Shown: positions 1-8,047, counted from the first letter of the stretch. The stretch is 38,982 nucleotides of DNA from a bacterium (GCA_028820935.1 JAPPHZ010000027.1:1-38982), one strand, 5' to 3'. A program made the numbers and translations. Notes: generated by a model not told the origin, from the letters alone.

Positions 1-54
1 ACAGGGTGGGGAAATTCACTGATCGAGACCGGGGAATCTCGACGATCGTCAACA
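1..54. mobile_element. IS21-family insertion sequence end (partial)
   Basis: Bases 2-54 are a perfect inverted copy of the last 53 bases of the window. Read outward-in, the sequence starts TGTTGACGATCGTCGAG and holds two related sub-repeats (GATCGTCGAGATTCCCC and GATCAGTGAATTTCCCC). A TG...CA terminus with internal sub-repeats is characteristic of IS21-family ends. The element would finish at base 54 with ...CAACA; its istA/istB genes lie outside the window. The family call rests on end structure alone. Confidence 0.6.
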
Positions 55-67
55 TAAGGAGTACCTG

Positions 68-564
68 GTGCCTCCTCGGAGGGCGACAACATTGGCAACA
101 GGGCGCGGGCGAGCCTCACTCATCAGTACGGCTCTGGGAGTGGGCCGCGGCGAGAGAGTCACCACGTCCGCCGACCCCTTCGTGACGCCGAACAATGTCA
201 GCCGCAACACCAACGTAGGCGGCGTGGCCACCTTCGTCTACCACCGCGACTCCGACACCGGCGCCATCGAGATGATCACCGCCCGGTCCGGGGATCTGGA
301 AGCCACCGCCCGCCAGATCTGGGCCGCCCCCATCCCCCCGGCTCCGGAGAGATAGTTCTGGTAGACCCCGCCAACAACCGCGCCGTAATACGGTCCGGCC
401 CCCGTGTCTGGCTAGTCGCCTACAGCCACACCGACCACCTGATGATCGGCCCCGACCGCGTCCGCATAACCACCTTCCGAGACGACCTAACCGTAGGCAA
501 TACCCTCACCTACCAGACAACCCCCACCGGCAGCGGCAGCACGTACACCCTCCCCAACGGCTAA
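68..564 (+). pseudogene. frameshifted remnant of an unknown protein next to the IS end
   Basis: A frame opens at a GTG 14 bases after the IS end, with AAGGAG in front, and runs 95 codons to a TAG at 353-355. Good protein-like sequence then continues in another frame through GEIVLVDPANNRAVIRSG and LVAYSHTDHLMIGPDRV to a TAA at 562-564. The simplest reading is one gene, possibly cut at its 5' end by the IS and then frameshifted near base 345. I do not recognise the family. Two independent short ORFs are possible but less likely, because the second part has no start codon at the junction. Confidence 0.4.
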
Positions 565-613
565 CCCCACCCCAGTTGCGCAGCCAGACCACAAGCGCCT
601 GCCGACACGTCCA

Positions 614-879
614 ATGGCAGTGGAGCGGTTCTAGAGAGGCTGATTGAGCGCTGGGCCGTTGCCGCTGCTTCACAGGCCAAGGCCCGCGCCATCAACGACC
701 CCGAAGGGTTAGTCGCGACCGTAGTTGGTATCAACGGGGCCTGGGGCTTCCGTAGCTCCTCCGAGGAAGCACTCGAGACCTGCAGTCTGTACTGATCAAC
801 TGGGCGACGTCGAAGATCGAAGACGGAGACGAAGACACTCCCAGCCATGGAGGGCTTGGATCTAGTTGTAGCGAGATGA
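614..879 (+). pseudogene. decayed HicB-like antitoxin gene
   Basis: Across three frames one can read VLERLIERW, then INDPEGLVATVVGINGAWGF, SSEEALET, VLINWATSKIEDGDED and finally PAMEGLDLVVAR followed by TGA. The order (an evaluated 'G.WGF' strand, a 'EEALE' helix, 'L.DGD..P..EGLDL') matches HicB-type antitoxins that pair with HicA. Single-base shifts near 790 and 838 break the frame, so no intact protein is made. The terminal ATGA overlaps the start of the hicA-like remnant, as expected for a former two-gene operon. Recognition is from motif order, not a search. Confidence 0.5.
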
Positions 880-1098
880 GCTGACAGCGCTGGCGCCGAC
901 TACAGAGACCTGAACTTGTCAAACGGTTCTGGCAGCTCGCCTGGGAAGGCCCGAGGCATAGCGCCAAGCAGACCTCATGGTGAAGGACCGCCTGACAGTG
1001 CGCACTCCCAACGCACACATAGGACATCGGCGGGCCTCCTTGCCACAATCTTGAAACAAGCCCATATCTCCCGCGACGAGTGGTTCAGCGCAAAGTGA
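876..1098 (+). pseudogene. decayed HicA-like toxin gene
   Basis: Pieces in alternating frames read ELVKRFWQLAWEGPRHSAK, then LMVKDRLTVRTPNAHIGD, then GLLATILKQAHISRDEWFSAK and TGA. The last piece is the characteristic HicA C-terminus (GTL..IL.QAGIS..E), and the middle piece replaces the strand that normally carries the catalytic His region. At least three frameshifts are needed to join them. HicA toxins are small mRNA-cleaving double-stranded-RNA-binding-fold proteins; this copy should be inactive. It overlaps the hicB-like remnant by four bases. Confidence 0.55.
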
Positions 1099-1193
1099 GG
1101 TGTCAGCCCAGATCGCCTAGTGGCGCAAGGGGGGATCTACCACTGGCCCTTGGTGGAAGGACGGTTTGGAGGCTCTGCGAACGTACCGGGACT

Positions 1194-1382
1194 TTAAGTT
1201 ATCGCACCCAATACAGCGCCCACTATCGCGATGATGATGGCTGTCATACCGACCCCGACGATCCGCTTGGTCTGAGAATCGAACCGTTCCTCGCTCCTCA
1301 ACAGCGCGTTGGCGAGGGCCTCATGGGATTCCGCCTGGCGAGCGTAGTCCTTCGCGTCTACCAGGGATTCGGCGACAGTCAA
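1194..1382 (-). CDS. small membrane-anchored protein, paralog 1
   Basis: A 62-residue product with a charged amphipathic N-terminal half (VDAKDYARQAESHEALANAL) and a C-terminal hydrophobic helix from about residue 42 to the end, with few flanking charges. It resembles the many short coiled-coil plus single-helix proteins of unknown role. The TTG start is chosen because AGAAGGAG lies about nine bases before it and the same start and leader recur in paralog 2 at 2595-2768. Function unknown. A -35/-10 pair (TTGAAA-17-TACGTT) lies about 30 bases upstream. Overlapping forward frames look like shadows. Confidence 0.6.
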   Translation of the reverse strand: MTVAESLVDAKDYARQAESHEALANALLRSEERFDSQTKRIVGVGMTAIIIAIVGAVLGAIT

Positions 1383-1445
1383 CGGCTTTGCTCCTTCTCG
1401 CTAACCCTGAACGTACCCTTACCCGGAGGAGATTTCAAGGGGTGT
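1222..1445. repeat. direct repeat, left copy
   Basis: This ~220-bp segment matches 2611-2831 in the same orientation. It covers most of the tiny membrane-protein gene, its leader and its promoter, and both copies end at the same TTTCAAGGGGTGT. Similarity is high in the leader and N-terminal codons and decays toward the gene's 3' end. The two copies flank the EamA gene. Confidence 0.75.
1410..1438 (-). promoter_or_regulatory. promoter of small membrane-protein gene 1
   Basis: TTGAAA, 17 bases, then TACGTT on the minus strand, followed by a short leader with AGAAGGAG before the TTG start. The same boxes are conserved in the second copy (TTGAAA-16-TACGTT). Confidence 0.5.
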
Positions 1446-1588
1446 GTCGCAGTCCTGCCGCCGGGCGGGTCAAGAACGCGAAAACCGCAGGAGCGTCGCG
1501 CCGTCCCCTCTACGAGGTTGAAGGAGGCATGATCCGTGGCCCGGAGGCTTGTTAGCGTGAGCGCACCCTTGCATCCTCCAGGAGGCCT

Positions 1589-2422
1589 ATGGCCATCCTC
1601 CTAGCCGGACTGACGTCGATCTTCTACGGGGTTTTCGACTTCGCAGGTGGGATGGCCACCCGCCGGGCCCCGGTCTTCGCAGTCGCCTTCTGGTCCAACA
1701 TCATGGCCTTGGCGCTTTCGGGTCTGGTTGCGTTCCTGTACCACATGGCGTTCGGGTCCGCCGTCAGCCTCTCCGACCTGGCTTGGGGAGCGGCGAGCGG
1801 TGTCGCCGCGGTCGCGGGGGTGGTCGCGTACTACGAAGGTCTCGCAAAGGGCAAGATGGCGGTGGTTGCTCCGGTATCCGCCATCACCCTGTCATTGATC
1901 CCGTTCATGTTCGGGTTGCTGACCGGTGAACGCTATGCCTTGTTGCCGTGGATAGGGGTTGCGCTCGCCGCCCCTGCGATGTGGCTGACCGTGGCGACCG
2001 GGAGCCGTGAAGACCGCCCTGGGAAGGCCATATACGGTCTCGGCGCCGGGCTGGGCTTCTCGGTGATGTTCATCGGGCTGGCGCAAGTCTCGGCCGACGC
2101 CGGAATGTGGCCGCTGATTCCCTTCAGGTGCGCTGCCGTTGCCACATCGGGTGTCCTGGTCGGAGCGCGGGGGATCCCGCTCAGGATGGCAAAGAGGGAA
2201 CTGCTGTTGAGTTTCGCCGCAGGGGGAGCAATCCTGGCCAACCTCACCTACGTGCTGGCAGTGCGGATCGGGCCGCTGGGACTCGTAGCGGTGGTGTCGG
2301 CCCTCTATCCGGCTGTGGTGGTGGTCATGGCCTTCCTGGTCTACAGGGAAAGGCCCGGTCCCCAGCGCATAGCGGGTCTCTTGTTGTCCCTGGGAGCCGT
2401 ATCCCTGATCGCCCTGAACTGA
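1589..2422 (+). CDS. EamA/DMT-family transporter
   Basis: A 277-residue integral membrane protein with about ten hydrophobic segments in two similar halves (about 1-130 and 145-277), the layout of the drug/metabolite transporter superfamily with two EamA domains. Conserved features include VSAITLSLIPFMFGLLTGER at the end of the first half and VSALYPAVVVVMAFLVYRER at the end of the second, the typical Pro plus E-R ending. These proteins usually export or exchange small metabolites or amino acids; the substrate cannot be read from sequence. The ATG has a strong AGGAGG six bases upstream. The gene lies alone between the two direct repeats, opposite in strand to both tiny genes. Confidence 0.85.
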   Translation: MAILLAGLTSIFYGVFDFAGGMATRRAPVFAVAFWSNIMALALSGLVAFLYHMAFGSAVSLSDLAWGAASGVAAVAGVVAYYEGLAKGKMAVVAPVSAITLSLIPFMFGLLTGERYALLPWIGVALAAPAMWLTVATGSREDRPGKAIYGLGAGLGFSVMFIGLAQVSADAGMWPLIPFRCAAVATSGVLVGARGIPLRMAKRELLLSFAAGGAILANLTYVLAVRIGPLGLVAVVSALYPAVVVVMAFLVYRERPGPQRIAGLLLSLGAVSLIALN

Positions 2423-2594
2423 TCGGCCGTCTGGGGGAGAGTTGTGAGTCTGGACTTCATGGGGCGCGGGGTTTCCGGCCGCAACGGTGGCGGAACCCAG
2501 CCAGCAACCAGAATGGTCTGGGTCGGGCACCGGACAGATGCATGGACGCCTTCGCCAGGCAGGCGCAGCCGGGGTCTAAGTAGTCAGGTGCCTG

Positions 2595-2768
2595 TCATCG
2601 CAGCACCGCGATGGTGATGGCAGACATCGTTAGAATCGCCCCGACGATCCACTTGGTCTGGGAAGCGAACCGCTTCTCGATCAACAACAGCGCGTTGGCG
2701 AGCGCCTCACGGGATTCTGCCTGGCGGGCTTCGTCCTTCGCGTCAACTACGGACTCGGTGACACTCAA
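2595..2768 (-). CDS. small membrane-anchored protein, paralog 2
   Basis: A 57-residue paralog of the protein at 1194-1382. The first half is nearly the same (ESVVDAKDEARQAESREAL, then ANALL) and is followed by a C-terminal hydrophobic helix (IVGAILTMSAITIAVL). The TTG start is set by the conserved AGAAGGAG nine bases upstream and by alignment with paralog 1. Function unknown; a membrane-tethered coiled-coil peptide is the visible architecture. It has its own copy of the promoter (TTGAAA-16-TACGTT). Confidence 0.6.
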   Translation of the reverse strand: MSVTESVVDAKDEARQAESREALANALLLIEKRFASQTKWIVGAILTMSAITIAVLR

Positions 2769-2831
2769 CGGGTCTTACTCCTTCTCGCTCACCCTGAACG
2801 TACCTTACCCCGAGGAGATTTCAAGGGGTGT
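2611..2831. repeat. direct repeat, right copy
   Basis: Partner of the repeat at 1222-1445, same orientation. Homologous recombination between the two would delete the EamA gene. Nothing else is recognisable from here to the next gene at 3038, apart from a possible -10 box TAGTCT near 2956. Confidence 0.75.
2797..2824 (-). promoter_or_regulatory. promoter of small membrane-protein gene 2
   Basis: TTGAAA, 16 bases, TACGTT on the minus strand, conserved with the copy at 1410-1438. Confidence 0.5.
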
Positions 2832-3037
2832 CCTGGTCTCGTTTCCATCCCGCCGTAGTCGGTTGATTGACCGTGCGCGACCTGAGACGGCGGTGGGTTC
2901 GAGGTGGAGGTCGAGGGCGAGCGGCAGTGCGTAGCGTGCGACCCGTCCTCGCGTAGTCTTCGGCAAGATGTTTCGGGCGGTCGGCACGGGTGTACTCGAG
3001 TGCTGGTCGCGGCTGTTGAGAATCCGCCGGTGGTGAG

Positions 3038-4729
3038 GTGAGGACGCCTAGGACAGTGCGCGCCGGGCTGGTTCGGGCATTGACGGCTGCCTTGGTGCTG
3101 ATGTCGCTGCTGACGCCGGGGGAGGTGGCCCCCGCCCAGGCCCAGTCGGTCCAGGCCCAGTCACAGGTGGAGTTGTGCGATCCGGGATCGGTGGAACAGT
3201 TCACCGATGTGGAGCCGGGCGACTACGGGGCGGCGTACATCCTCTGCATGCGCGCCCTGGGATTGTCGGTCGGCACCGGCGGCGGACGATACGGGCCCGA
3301 CCAGGTGTTGAACCGCGGCCAGATGGCCACCTTCCTGGTGCGGCTATGGCATGACGTGCTCGGTCGTCAGTGTCCCGAAGGGGGATCGCCGTTCACGGAC
3401 GTCTCTGCCGGTGGCACCCACTCGGAGGACATCGAATGCCTGTACAACCTGGGTATCACCGCGGGAGTGACACCCACCACCTACGGGCCGCAACTGCCGC
3501 TGAGAGCCTCCCAGGTGTCGCGGTTCCTGCTACGGGTCTATCGGAAGGCAGGGGACATCTGCCCCGACACCGCCGGCATCGAGCATGGCGGGTTGGATGA
3601 GGCGGTGAGCTGCCTCACCGCCCTGACGGTGCTGCCTCCGGGCGAAGGCCGCGGGTCGAGGTCGGTCACCCGGGCACAGATGGCGGTCTATCTGATCGGG
3701 CTGTGGCACAACCTTTCCGGACGAGGACTGCCACCCCCACCACCAACCATGCTGCGGCTGCACATCGCCTACAGCAGCTGCTACCTCAGCGAACGTTTCG
3801 AATGTTCGGACCTCGGGTTGATCGAAGCCGACGGTACGAATCACCGGCAGGTCCCCACCGCCGGGTGGCTACCACAGTCGATAGACACGTATCCGGCCTG
3901 GTCGCCCGACGGCGCCATGATCGCCTACAACCTCAGCGGCGAGATATGGGTGGTCGAAGCCGACGGCACCGATCACCGGCGTCTCACCACCACCGGCTAC
4001 GCCTCATCATCGTTCGCATGGTCACCCGACAGCTCCAGCATCGTCTACTACGGCTACGAGGACGGGACGGGGTTGTGGGTGATCGACGCAGACGGCACCG
4101 ATAACCGGCAACTGACCACCGCTCGCCACTTCGGGCCGTCCTTCGCATGGTCGCCCGACGGGACCCGGATCGCCTACCGCATCTACTACGGCCGCGAGGA
4201 CGGAGCGGCGTTGTGGGTGATCAACTCCGACGGGACCGGCAACCGAGAGCTCACCACGACCGGCCACGGCGCGCCGTGGTTCGCCTGGTCGCCCGACGCA
4301 ACCATGATCGTCTACTCGAGTTATGACCGGAACAGTGAGGAGGTCGGGCTGCGGGTGATCGACGCCGACGGGTCCGACGAGCGCCTACTCGCCACCGCCC
4401 GCAACGTCGCGTATGCGGCCTGGTCGCCGGACGGATCCAGGATCGTCTACTCGGGTCATGACCGGACTGGGGAGGAGGGAGGGCTGTGGGTGATCGACGC
4501 CGACGGTACCGATGGTCGCCTGCTCGCCGCCGCCCATGGCTACATCCTCGACCTCGACTGGTCTCCCGACGGCACCAAGATCGCGTACAGCCTCTGGCAA
4601 CCGGGCAACAGTACATGGATCCGGGTAATCGAAGCCGACGGCACCGGTGATCGACAACTCCTGGGCACCCGCCTCAGCCCCGAGGACCCTCTCCGCTTCA
4701 TGTGGTTGTGGTTCTTCACCGCCCCATGA
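3038..4729 (+). CDS. secreted SLH-domain and TolB-like beta-propeller protein
   Basis: 563 residues. A signal peptide is visible at 1-36 (RxxR start, hydrophobic ALTAALVLMSLL, cleavage near AQA-Q). Residues about 50-230 hold three S-layer-homology-type units: two clear ones (FTDV...YGPDQVLNRGQMATFLVRLW and FTDV...LGITAGV...RFLLRVY) and one degenerate. A PPPPP linker near 235 leads to a propeller with six PD40/TolB-type motifs (AWSPDGxxIxY) alternating with ADGTDxRxLTT loops. SLH units usually hold proteins to the cell envelope; PD40 propellers bind ligands or protein partners. The GTG start is chosen because it gives the complete signal peptide; ribosome-binding support is weak. Probably an exported surface protein; partner unknown. 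Confidence 0.8.
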   Translation: MRTPRTVRAGLVRALTAALVLMSLLTPGEVAPAQAQSVQAQSQVELCDPGSVEQFTDVEPGDYGAAYILCMRALGLSVGTGGGRYGPDQVLNRGQMATFLVRLWHDVLGRQCPEGGSPFTDVSAGGTHSEDIECLYNLGITAGVTPTTYGPQLPLRASQVSRFLLRVYRKAGDICPDTAGIEHGGLDEAVSCLTALTVLPPGEGRGSRSVTRAQMAVYLIGLWHNLSGRGLPPPPPTMLRLHIAYSSCYLSERFECSDLGLIEADGTNHRQVPTAGWLPQSIDTYPAWSPDGAMIAYNLSGEIWVVEADGTDHRRLTTTGYASSSFAWSPDSSSIVYYGYEDGTGLWVIDADGTDNRQLTTARHFGPSFAWSPDGTRIAYRIYYGREDGAALWVINSDGTGNRELTTTGHGAPWFAWSPDATMIVYSSYDRNSEEVGLRVIDADGSDERLLATARNVAYAAWSPDGSRIVYSGHDRTGEEGGLWVIDADGTDGRLLAAAHGYILDLDWSPDGTKIAYSLWQPGNSTWIRVIEADGTGDRQLLGTRLSPEDPLRFMWLWFFTAP

Positions 4730-4756
4730 CACCCCGTCCCTAGACCGGCCAGGGCT

Positions 4757-4809
4757 AGAACGCGAAAAAACTGGCACAGAACGCGAAAAGCCGGCAGAGA
4801 ACGCGAAAA
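4757..4809 (+). repeat. three direct copies of AGAACGCGAAAA
   Basis: The 12-mer occurs at 4757-4768, 4778-4789 and 4798-4809, spaced 21 and 20 bases, i.e. two helical turns. Further exact copies lie at 1473-1484, 4949-4960 and 8176-8187, and on the minus strand at 19760-19771. All lie outside confidently called genes (one is in the doubtful ORF at 4872-5126). Confidence 0.8.
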
Positions 4810-4871
4810 TTGCGCCGGCGATTCGCGAGTGCCGTCCGACGCGATCCGCGTGTCGGCCTGGTAGGTCGCGG

Positions 4872-5126
4872 ATGTGGCTGGGTGGGGTGGTGGGTGTGGT
4901 GTCGGCAGGGTCGGTGTTGCTGGCCTGGCAGATCGCGAAGATCCGACGAGAACGCGAAAATCACGCCGGCGGGCTCCGCCCGCCGGGCAGGGACTACTAC
5001 TACGGCGCCAGCCCGATCACCTACGACACTTTCCTGGAGAGAGTGATGGAAGGCGACACCCTGAGGGCAGAGGTCACCTCCCACAGATCCGCCGACGTCA
5101 ACACCTTCACCCGCAACCCCATCTAA
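4872..5126 (+). CDS. possible small membrane protein
   Basis: 84 residues from an ATG: a hydrophobic N-terminal helix (about 2-22, GGVVGVVSAGSVLLAWQIAKI), a charged stretch, then RDYYYGASPITYDTFLERVMEG and a polar tail. The frame continues openly upstream, and the motif array lies in that upstream part. The segment ITYDTFLERVMEGD faintly recalls the extracytoplasmic region of FtsH-like proteins (YSEFLxxVExG), but the rest of FtsH is absent. It could be a remnant or a chance frame, since the repeat hairpin at 4966-4986 lies inside it. Confidence 0.35.
   Translation: MWLGGVVGVVSAGSVLLAWQIAKIRRERENHAGGLRPPGRDYYYGASPITYDTFLERVMEGDTLRAEVTSHRSADVNTFTRNPI
4949..4986 (+). repeat. interspersed hairpin repeat, copy A (partial)
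   Basis: AGAACGCGAAAATC followed by an 8-bp perfect stem CCGGCGGG / CCCGCCGG around loop CTCCG (4966-4986). The same module occurs at 8176-8212, 28020-28053 and, inverted, 19973-20000, with different but paired stem bases. Here the conserved CCCTCCCCGCC tract lies apart, at 5127. Confidence 0.65.
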
Positions 5127-5152
5127 CCCTCCCCGCCGCGCCCACCCCGCTC

Positions 5153-5271
5153 GTTCCTCAGGATCAGGGCGGCACTTCTGGTGCGGTGTTCCTCAGGTTC
5201 GGAGGCCGCGACGTTCCTGAGGATCAGGGCGTCATTTCTGGTGCGGTGATCCTCAGGTTCGAGGCCGTGGC
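5153..5271 (+). repeat. two tandem 60-bp palindromic units
   Basis: Two units starting GTTCCTCAGGATCAGGGCGG (5153) and GTTCCTGAGGATCAGGGCGT (5213), exactly 60 bases apart. Each folds imperfectly on itself: CCTSAGGATCAGGGCG on one side, and CGGTGWTCCTCAGG on the other. Related pairs occur inverted at 20015-20125 (also 60 bases apart) and at 27933-27996 (35 bases apart). Confidence 0.8.
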
Positions 5272-5402
5272 GTCGTCGAGTGCCGGTGCCGCGCACCCAC
5301 ACCCCCGCACTTCGGCGAACAAGACCCTTGACGACGACCCTCATCGCGGGCACCTTGTAGGCATTGACGGGTCACAAGAGAGGCCAACGAAGGGAGATGG
5401 CT

Positions 5403-6320
5403 ATGGCGACACCGGCATTGAGAGCGAAGATCCGGCGCTTGGCAGAGTCACAGAATGGCCTGATAACGGGCGACCAGGCGATCAAGGCGGGTCTCTCGAG
5501 GTCCACTATCAGACGCAGGATCGAATCGAAGGAATGGGAGGGGTTGGAGAACGACATCTACCTCGTGTACGGGACCCGGTCGAAGATGGTCCATCTCCGG
5601 GCTGCCGTCCTCGCTCTCCCGGCAGTGGTCTCTCATGAGTCGGCAGCCCAGCTACAGGGGCTCGGCCACAAGACATTCACCGGAGCCGTGGTCACCGTGC
5701 CGCACCGCCGCAGCAACCGCTTCGTAGAGGTTGTAGTCCACCAGTCCACCGACCTCCACCGGCGACATGTCACCCATATCACCGGTCTCCCCGTCACCGA
5801 TCCCGTCCGGACCATGTTCGACCTGGCGTCCGTAACCGAAATCGACGAGCTCCGTAGCATCGCACAGAAAGCACTGGCGGCGCGCCGCGTGACCTATGAA
5901 GGCCTCGCCGAGATTCTCGAGGACCTGGGTCGGCGGGGTCGTCCCGGCACGACCCAATTCCGCAGGCTTCTCGAAGATGTAGCGCCCGGGCACGCCGCCC
6001 CGGAGAGCGTCATGGAGGAAAGGATGATCGCCCTTCTCAGCGAAGGCGGTCTGCCGATGCCCATTCTCCAGATGCCGCTCCCGTGGCGGAGTCCCACGAA
6101 GGGTCGGGTCGACTTCGCCTACGAGGACGCCCGGGTGATCATCGAGTGTGACGGGCGCCGGTGGCACACGACCATGGAGGCGTTCGAGAGCGATCGCCGC
6201 CGGGACAATCTCGCTCATCTGAACGGCTGGAGAGTCCTACGCTTCACCTGGAACGACCTCACCGAGACGCCGGCCAGGGTGCTGTACCAGATCTCCCAAG
6301 CCCTCCGCCTGGCCGCATGA
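5403..6320 (+). CDS. AbiEi-type N-terminal domain protein with DUF559 nuclease-like domain
   Basis: 305 residues. The N-terminal ~60 residues form a winged-helix region like the AbiEi antitoxin N-terminal domain (ESQNGLITGDQAIKAGLSRS, then RRRIESKEW). A middle region typical of AbiEi-like proteins follows (HESAAQL, TVPHRR, LPVTDPVRTMFDLA). Residues about 205-300 are a DUF559/Vsr-like nuclease fold (RVDFAYEDARVIIECDGRRW, then D.RRDN and GWRVLRFTWNDL), with the D...ExD pattern kept. Such proteins are common in actinobacteria, and their cellular role is not settled. The second of two close ATGs is chosen because AGGGAG then lies six bases upstream. No AbiEii toxin partner is next to it, so it is probably not a standard type IV antitoxin. 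Confidence 0.75.
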   Translation: MATPALRAKIRRLAESQNGLITGDQAIKAGLSRSTIRRRIESKEWEGLENDIYLVYGTRSKMVHLRAAVLALPAVVSHESAAQLQGLGHKTFTGAVVTVPHRRSNRFVEVVVHQSTDLHRRHVTHITGLPVTDPVRTMFDLASVTEIDELRSIAQKALAARRVTYEGLAEILEDLGRRGRPGTTQFRRLLEDVAPGHAAPESVMEERMIALLSEGGLPMPILQMPLPWRSPTKGRVDFAYEDARVIIECDGRRWHTTMEAFESDRRRDNLAHLNGWRVLRFTWNDLTETPARVLYQISQALRLAA

Positions 6321-6442
6321 TCCGCTGCCCATCTACTGACAACTTCCCAGGGCCTCCGGGGTCAGGGTCCTGATCCGGGAGGGGCTACCATCCTGTAGCG
6401 GACCACCCCATGCTCGGTCCAGACCGGCTCCCAGGAAGGCCA

Positions 6443-7243
6443 ATGACCAACAAGGCGCGCCCCACTTCCCTCACCGCTCCCCTGTACCGCCTGTACGAGC
6501 GGCGCCTCCTGCGCCAACTGGATCCGGACCGCCTCCCCCGCCACATCGGGATCATCCTGGACGGCCACCGGCGCTACGCCCGGGCCGAGGGCCTGGAGAC
6601 CTATTCGCACAGCTATCGCAGCGGGATGAGACGGTTCGAGGAGTTCCTGGGCTGGGTGGCCGAACTGCCCATCCCCTCCATCACCGCCTGGGTTCTGTCC
6701 ACCGAGAACCTGGCCCGGCCGGCGGAGCAGATCGAGCCCTACTTCAACACGCTGACCGAGATGTTCCAACGGCTTCCGGAACGCACCGACCGCCTGGGCT
6801 TCCGGCTGAAGGTGATGGGAAGCCTCGACCTTCTACCCGCCGACCTGGTGAAGGCCGCCAAGCATGCCGTGGAGACCAGCCGGTCCGCTTCGCAGGATTC
6901 CCGGACTGTCACGGTCGCCATGGGCTACGGAGGCCGCCAGGAAATCGTCGATGCCTGCCGCGACCTGGTGGATGAGCTACTCGGCAGGGGCACGCCTCCC
7001 GAGGAGTTGGCCGAGCATGTGGATGCCGCCGGCATCGGCACCCACCTGTACGAGCCCGACCAGCCGGATGCCGACCTGATAATCCGCACCTCGGGCGAGT
7101 CCCGGCTGTCGGGGTTCCTGCTGTGGCAGGCCGCCTACGCGGAGTATGCCTTCGTGGACGTGTTCTGGCCGGACTTCCGGCGGGTCGACTTCCTCCGCGC
7201 CCTGCGGGACTACGCCGCCGCCGACCGCCGTTTCGGCCGCTAG
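6443..7243 (+). CDS. divergent cis-prenyltransferase (UppS/Z-FPP synthase family)
   Basis: 266 residues covering the whole family: HIGIILDGHRRYA (catalytic Asp40), TAWVLSTENLARP, and DLIIRTSGESRLSGFLLWQ, then YAEYAFVDVFWPDF. The family condenses isopentenyl diphosphate onto an allylic primer in Z geometry, for cell-wall lipid carriers or short Z-prenyl diphosphates. Key positions differ from the usual sequence: DGN becomes DGH (His42), RTGGE becomes RTSGE, and SNFLLWQ becomes SGFLLWQ. The catalytic Asp and both C-terminal Arg remain. It may be a short-chain or specialised enzyme rather than the essential UppS. Start: ATG with AGGAAGG upstream. Its stop codon abuts that of the convergent methyltransferase gene. 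Confidence 0.85.
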   Translation: MTNKARPTSLTAPLYRLYERRLLRQLDPDRLPRHIGIILDGHRRYARAEGLETYSHSYRSGMRRFEEFLGWVAELPIPSITAWVLSTENLARPAEQIEPYFNTLTEMFQRLPERTDRLGFRLKVMGSLDLLPADLVKAAKHAVETSRSASQDSRTVTVAMGYGGRQEIVDACRDLVDELLGRGTPPEELAEHVDAAGIGTHLYEPDQPDADLIIRTSGESRLSGFLLWQAAYAEYAFVDVFWPDFRRVDFLRALRDYAAADRRFGR

Positions 7244-8047
7244 CTAGCCCGGACGAGCCGGGGCGCTACCGACCGGAGCCACGGCTTCCATCCTCTGCTC
7301 GGCGATGGCGATGTATTCGGGAGATATGTCCACCCCGATGTAGTCCCTCCCGGCCAGCAGAGCCATCTTGGGGGTGGTGCCGGATCCGCACATCGGATCG
7401 AACACCAGGTCGCCGGGCTCCGTCCATGACCGGATGTGGTCGGAGGCCAGCTTCTCGGGGAAGACGGCCGGGTGGCGGAAGGCCACCTTGTCCCTGGTCG
7501 TGCCCCCCAGGCCGACCGCATACGCCCAGATGTTGGTCCTGGTCTTCTCCTTCTTGAGTTCCTTGAGCACCTTGTTGTTGACCGCGTCCGGACCCTTGTT
7601 GTGAGGGAGCATCTCGTAGCCGCTCCGGACGGTCGGTTCGGTGAGCGGGTTGAAGGTCTTCGGGCTTCCCCTGCTCAGCACGAACATGAACTCGTAGGCG
7701 TTCGTGTAGGCGTTGGAGCGCATGAAGGGGGTGTTCTTCTTCCTGTAGATCATCACGTCATGCATCCGGAACCCGATCTCCTGGAAGAAGAGCCCCTGCC
7801 GGAAACTCGAGAGGGTGCGCCGCCCGCCGTCGATCTTGTCCCCGACCACCCACACGACCACGCCGCCTCGCTTGGTGACCCGGAACAGGCCGCGCGCGAT
7901 GGCCTCGAAGTCGAACGAGTACCCGTTGTAGTCCCGCAGGTTGTCGTAGGGAGGAGACGTGACGGTCAGGTCGACGGTTCCGGCGTCCATCCGGGCCATG
8001 AACTCCACGCAGTCCGCCACGTACAGCTGGTTGCGCCTGATGCTCAT
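7244..8047 (-). CDS. beta-class DNA N4/N6 methyltransferase
   Basis: 267 residues. Motif IV TSPPYD (about 30-35) precedes motif I FDPMCGSGTT (about 218-227), the beta-class order of N6-adenine/N4-cytosine methyltransferases (N6_N4_Mtase family). The central part (YRKKNTPFMRS, NAYEFMFVLSRG) carries the usual 'YEF.L.F.K'-like strand. A SAM-dependent DNA base methylation role is well supported; the recognition sequence cannot be read. No endonuclease gene is adjacent, so it looks like an orphan methylase. A second, unrelated methyltransferase is encoded upstream on the same strand, 425 bases away across a repeat. Confidence 0.88.
   Translation of the reverse strand: MSIRRNQLYVADCVEFMARMDAGTVDLTVTSPPYDNLRDYNGYSFDFEAIARGLFRVTKRGGVVVWVVGDKIDGGRRTLSSFRQGLFFQEIGFRMHDVMIYRKKNTPFMRSNAYTNAYEFMFVLSRGSPKTFNPLTEPTVRSGYEMLPHNKGPDAVNNKVLKELKKEKTRTNIWAYAVGLGGTTRDKVAFRHPAVFPEKLASDHIRSWTEPGDLVFDPMCGSGTTPKMALLAGRDYIGVDISPEYIAIAEQRMEAVAPVGSAPARPG

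Noticed and set aside
4757-4960. CRISPR array
   Set aside because: The repeated unit is only 12 bases with 8-9-base gaps; there is no repeat-spacer pattern and no cas gene.
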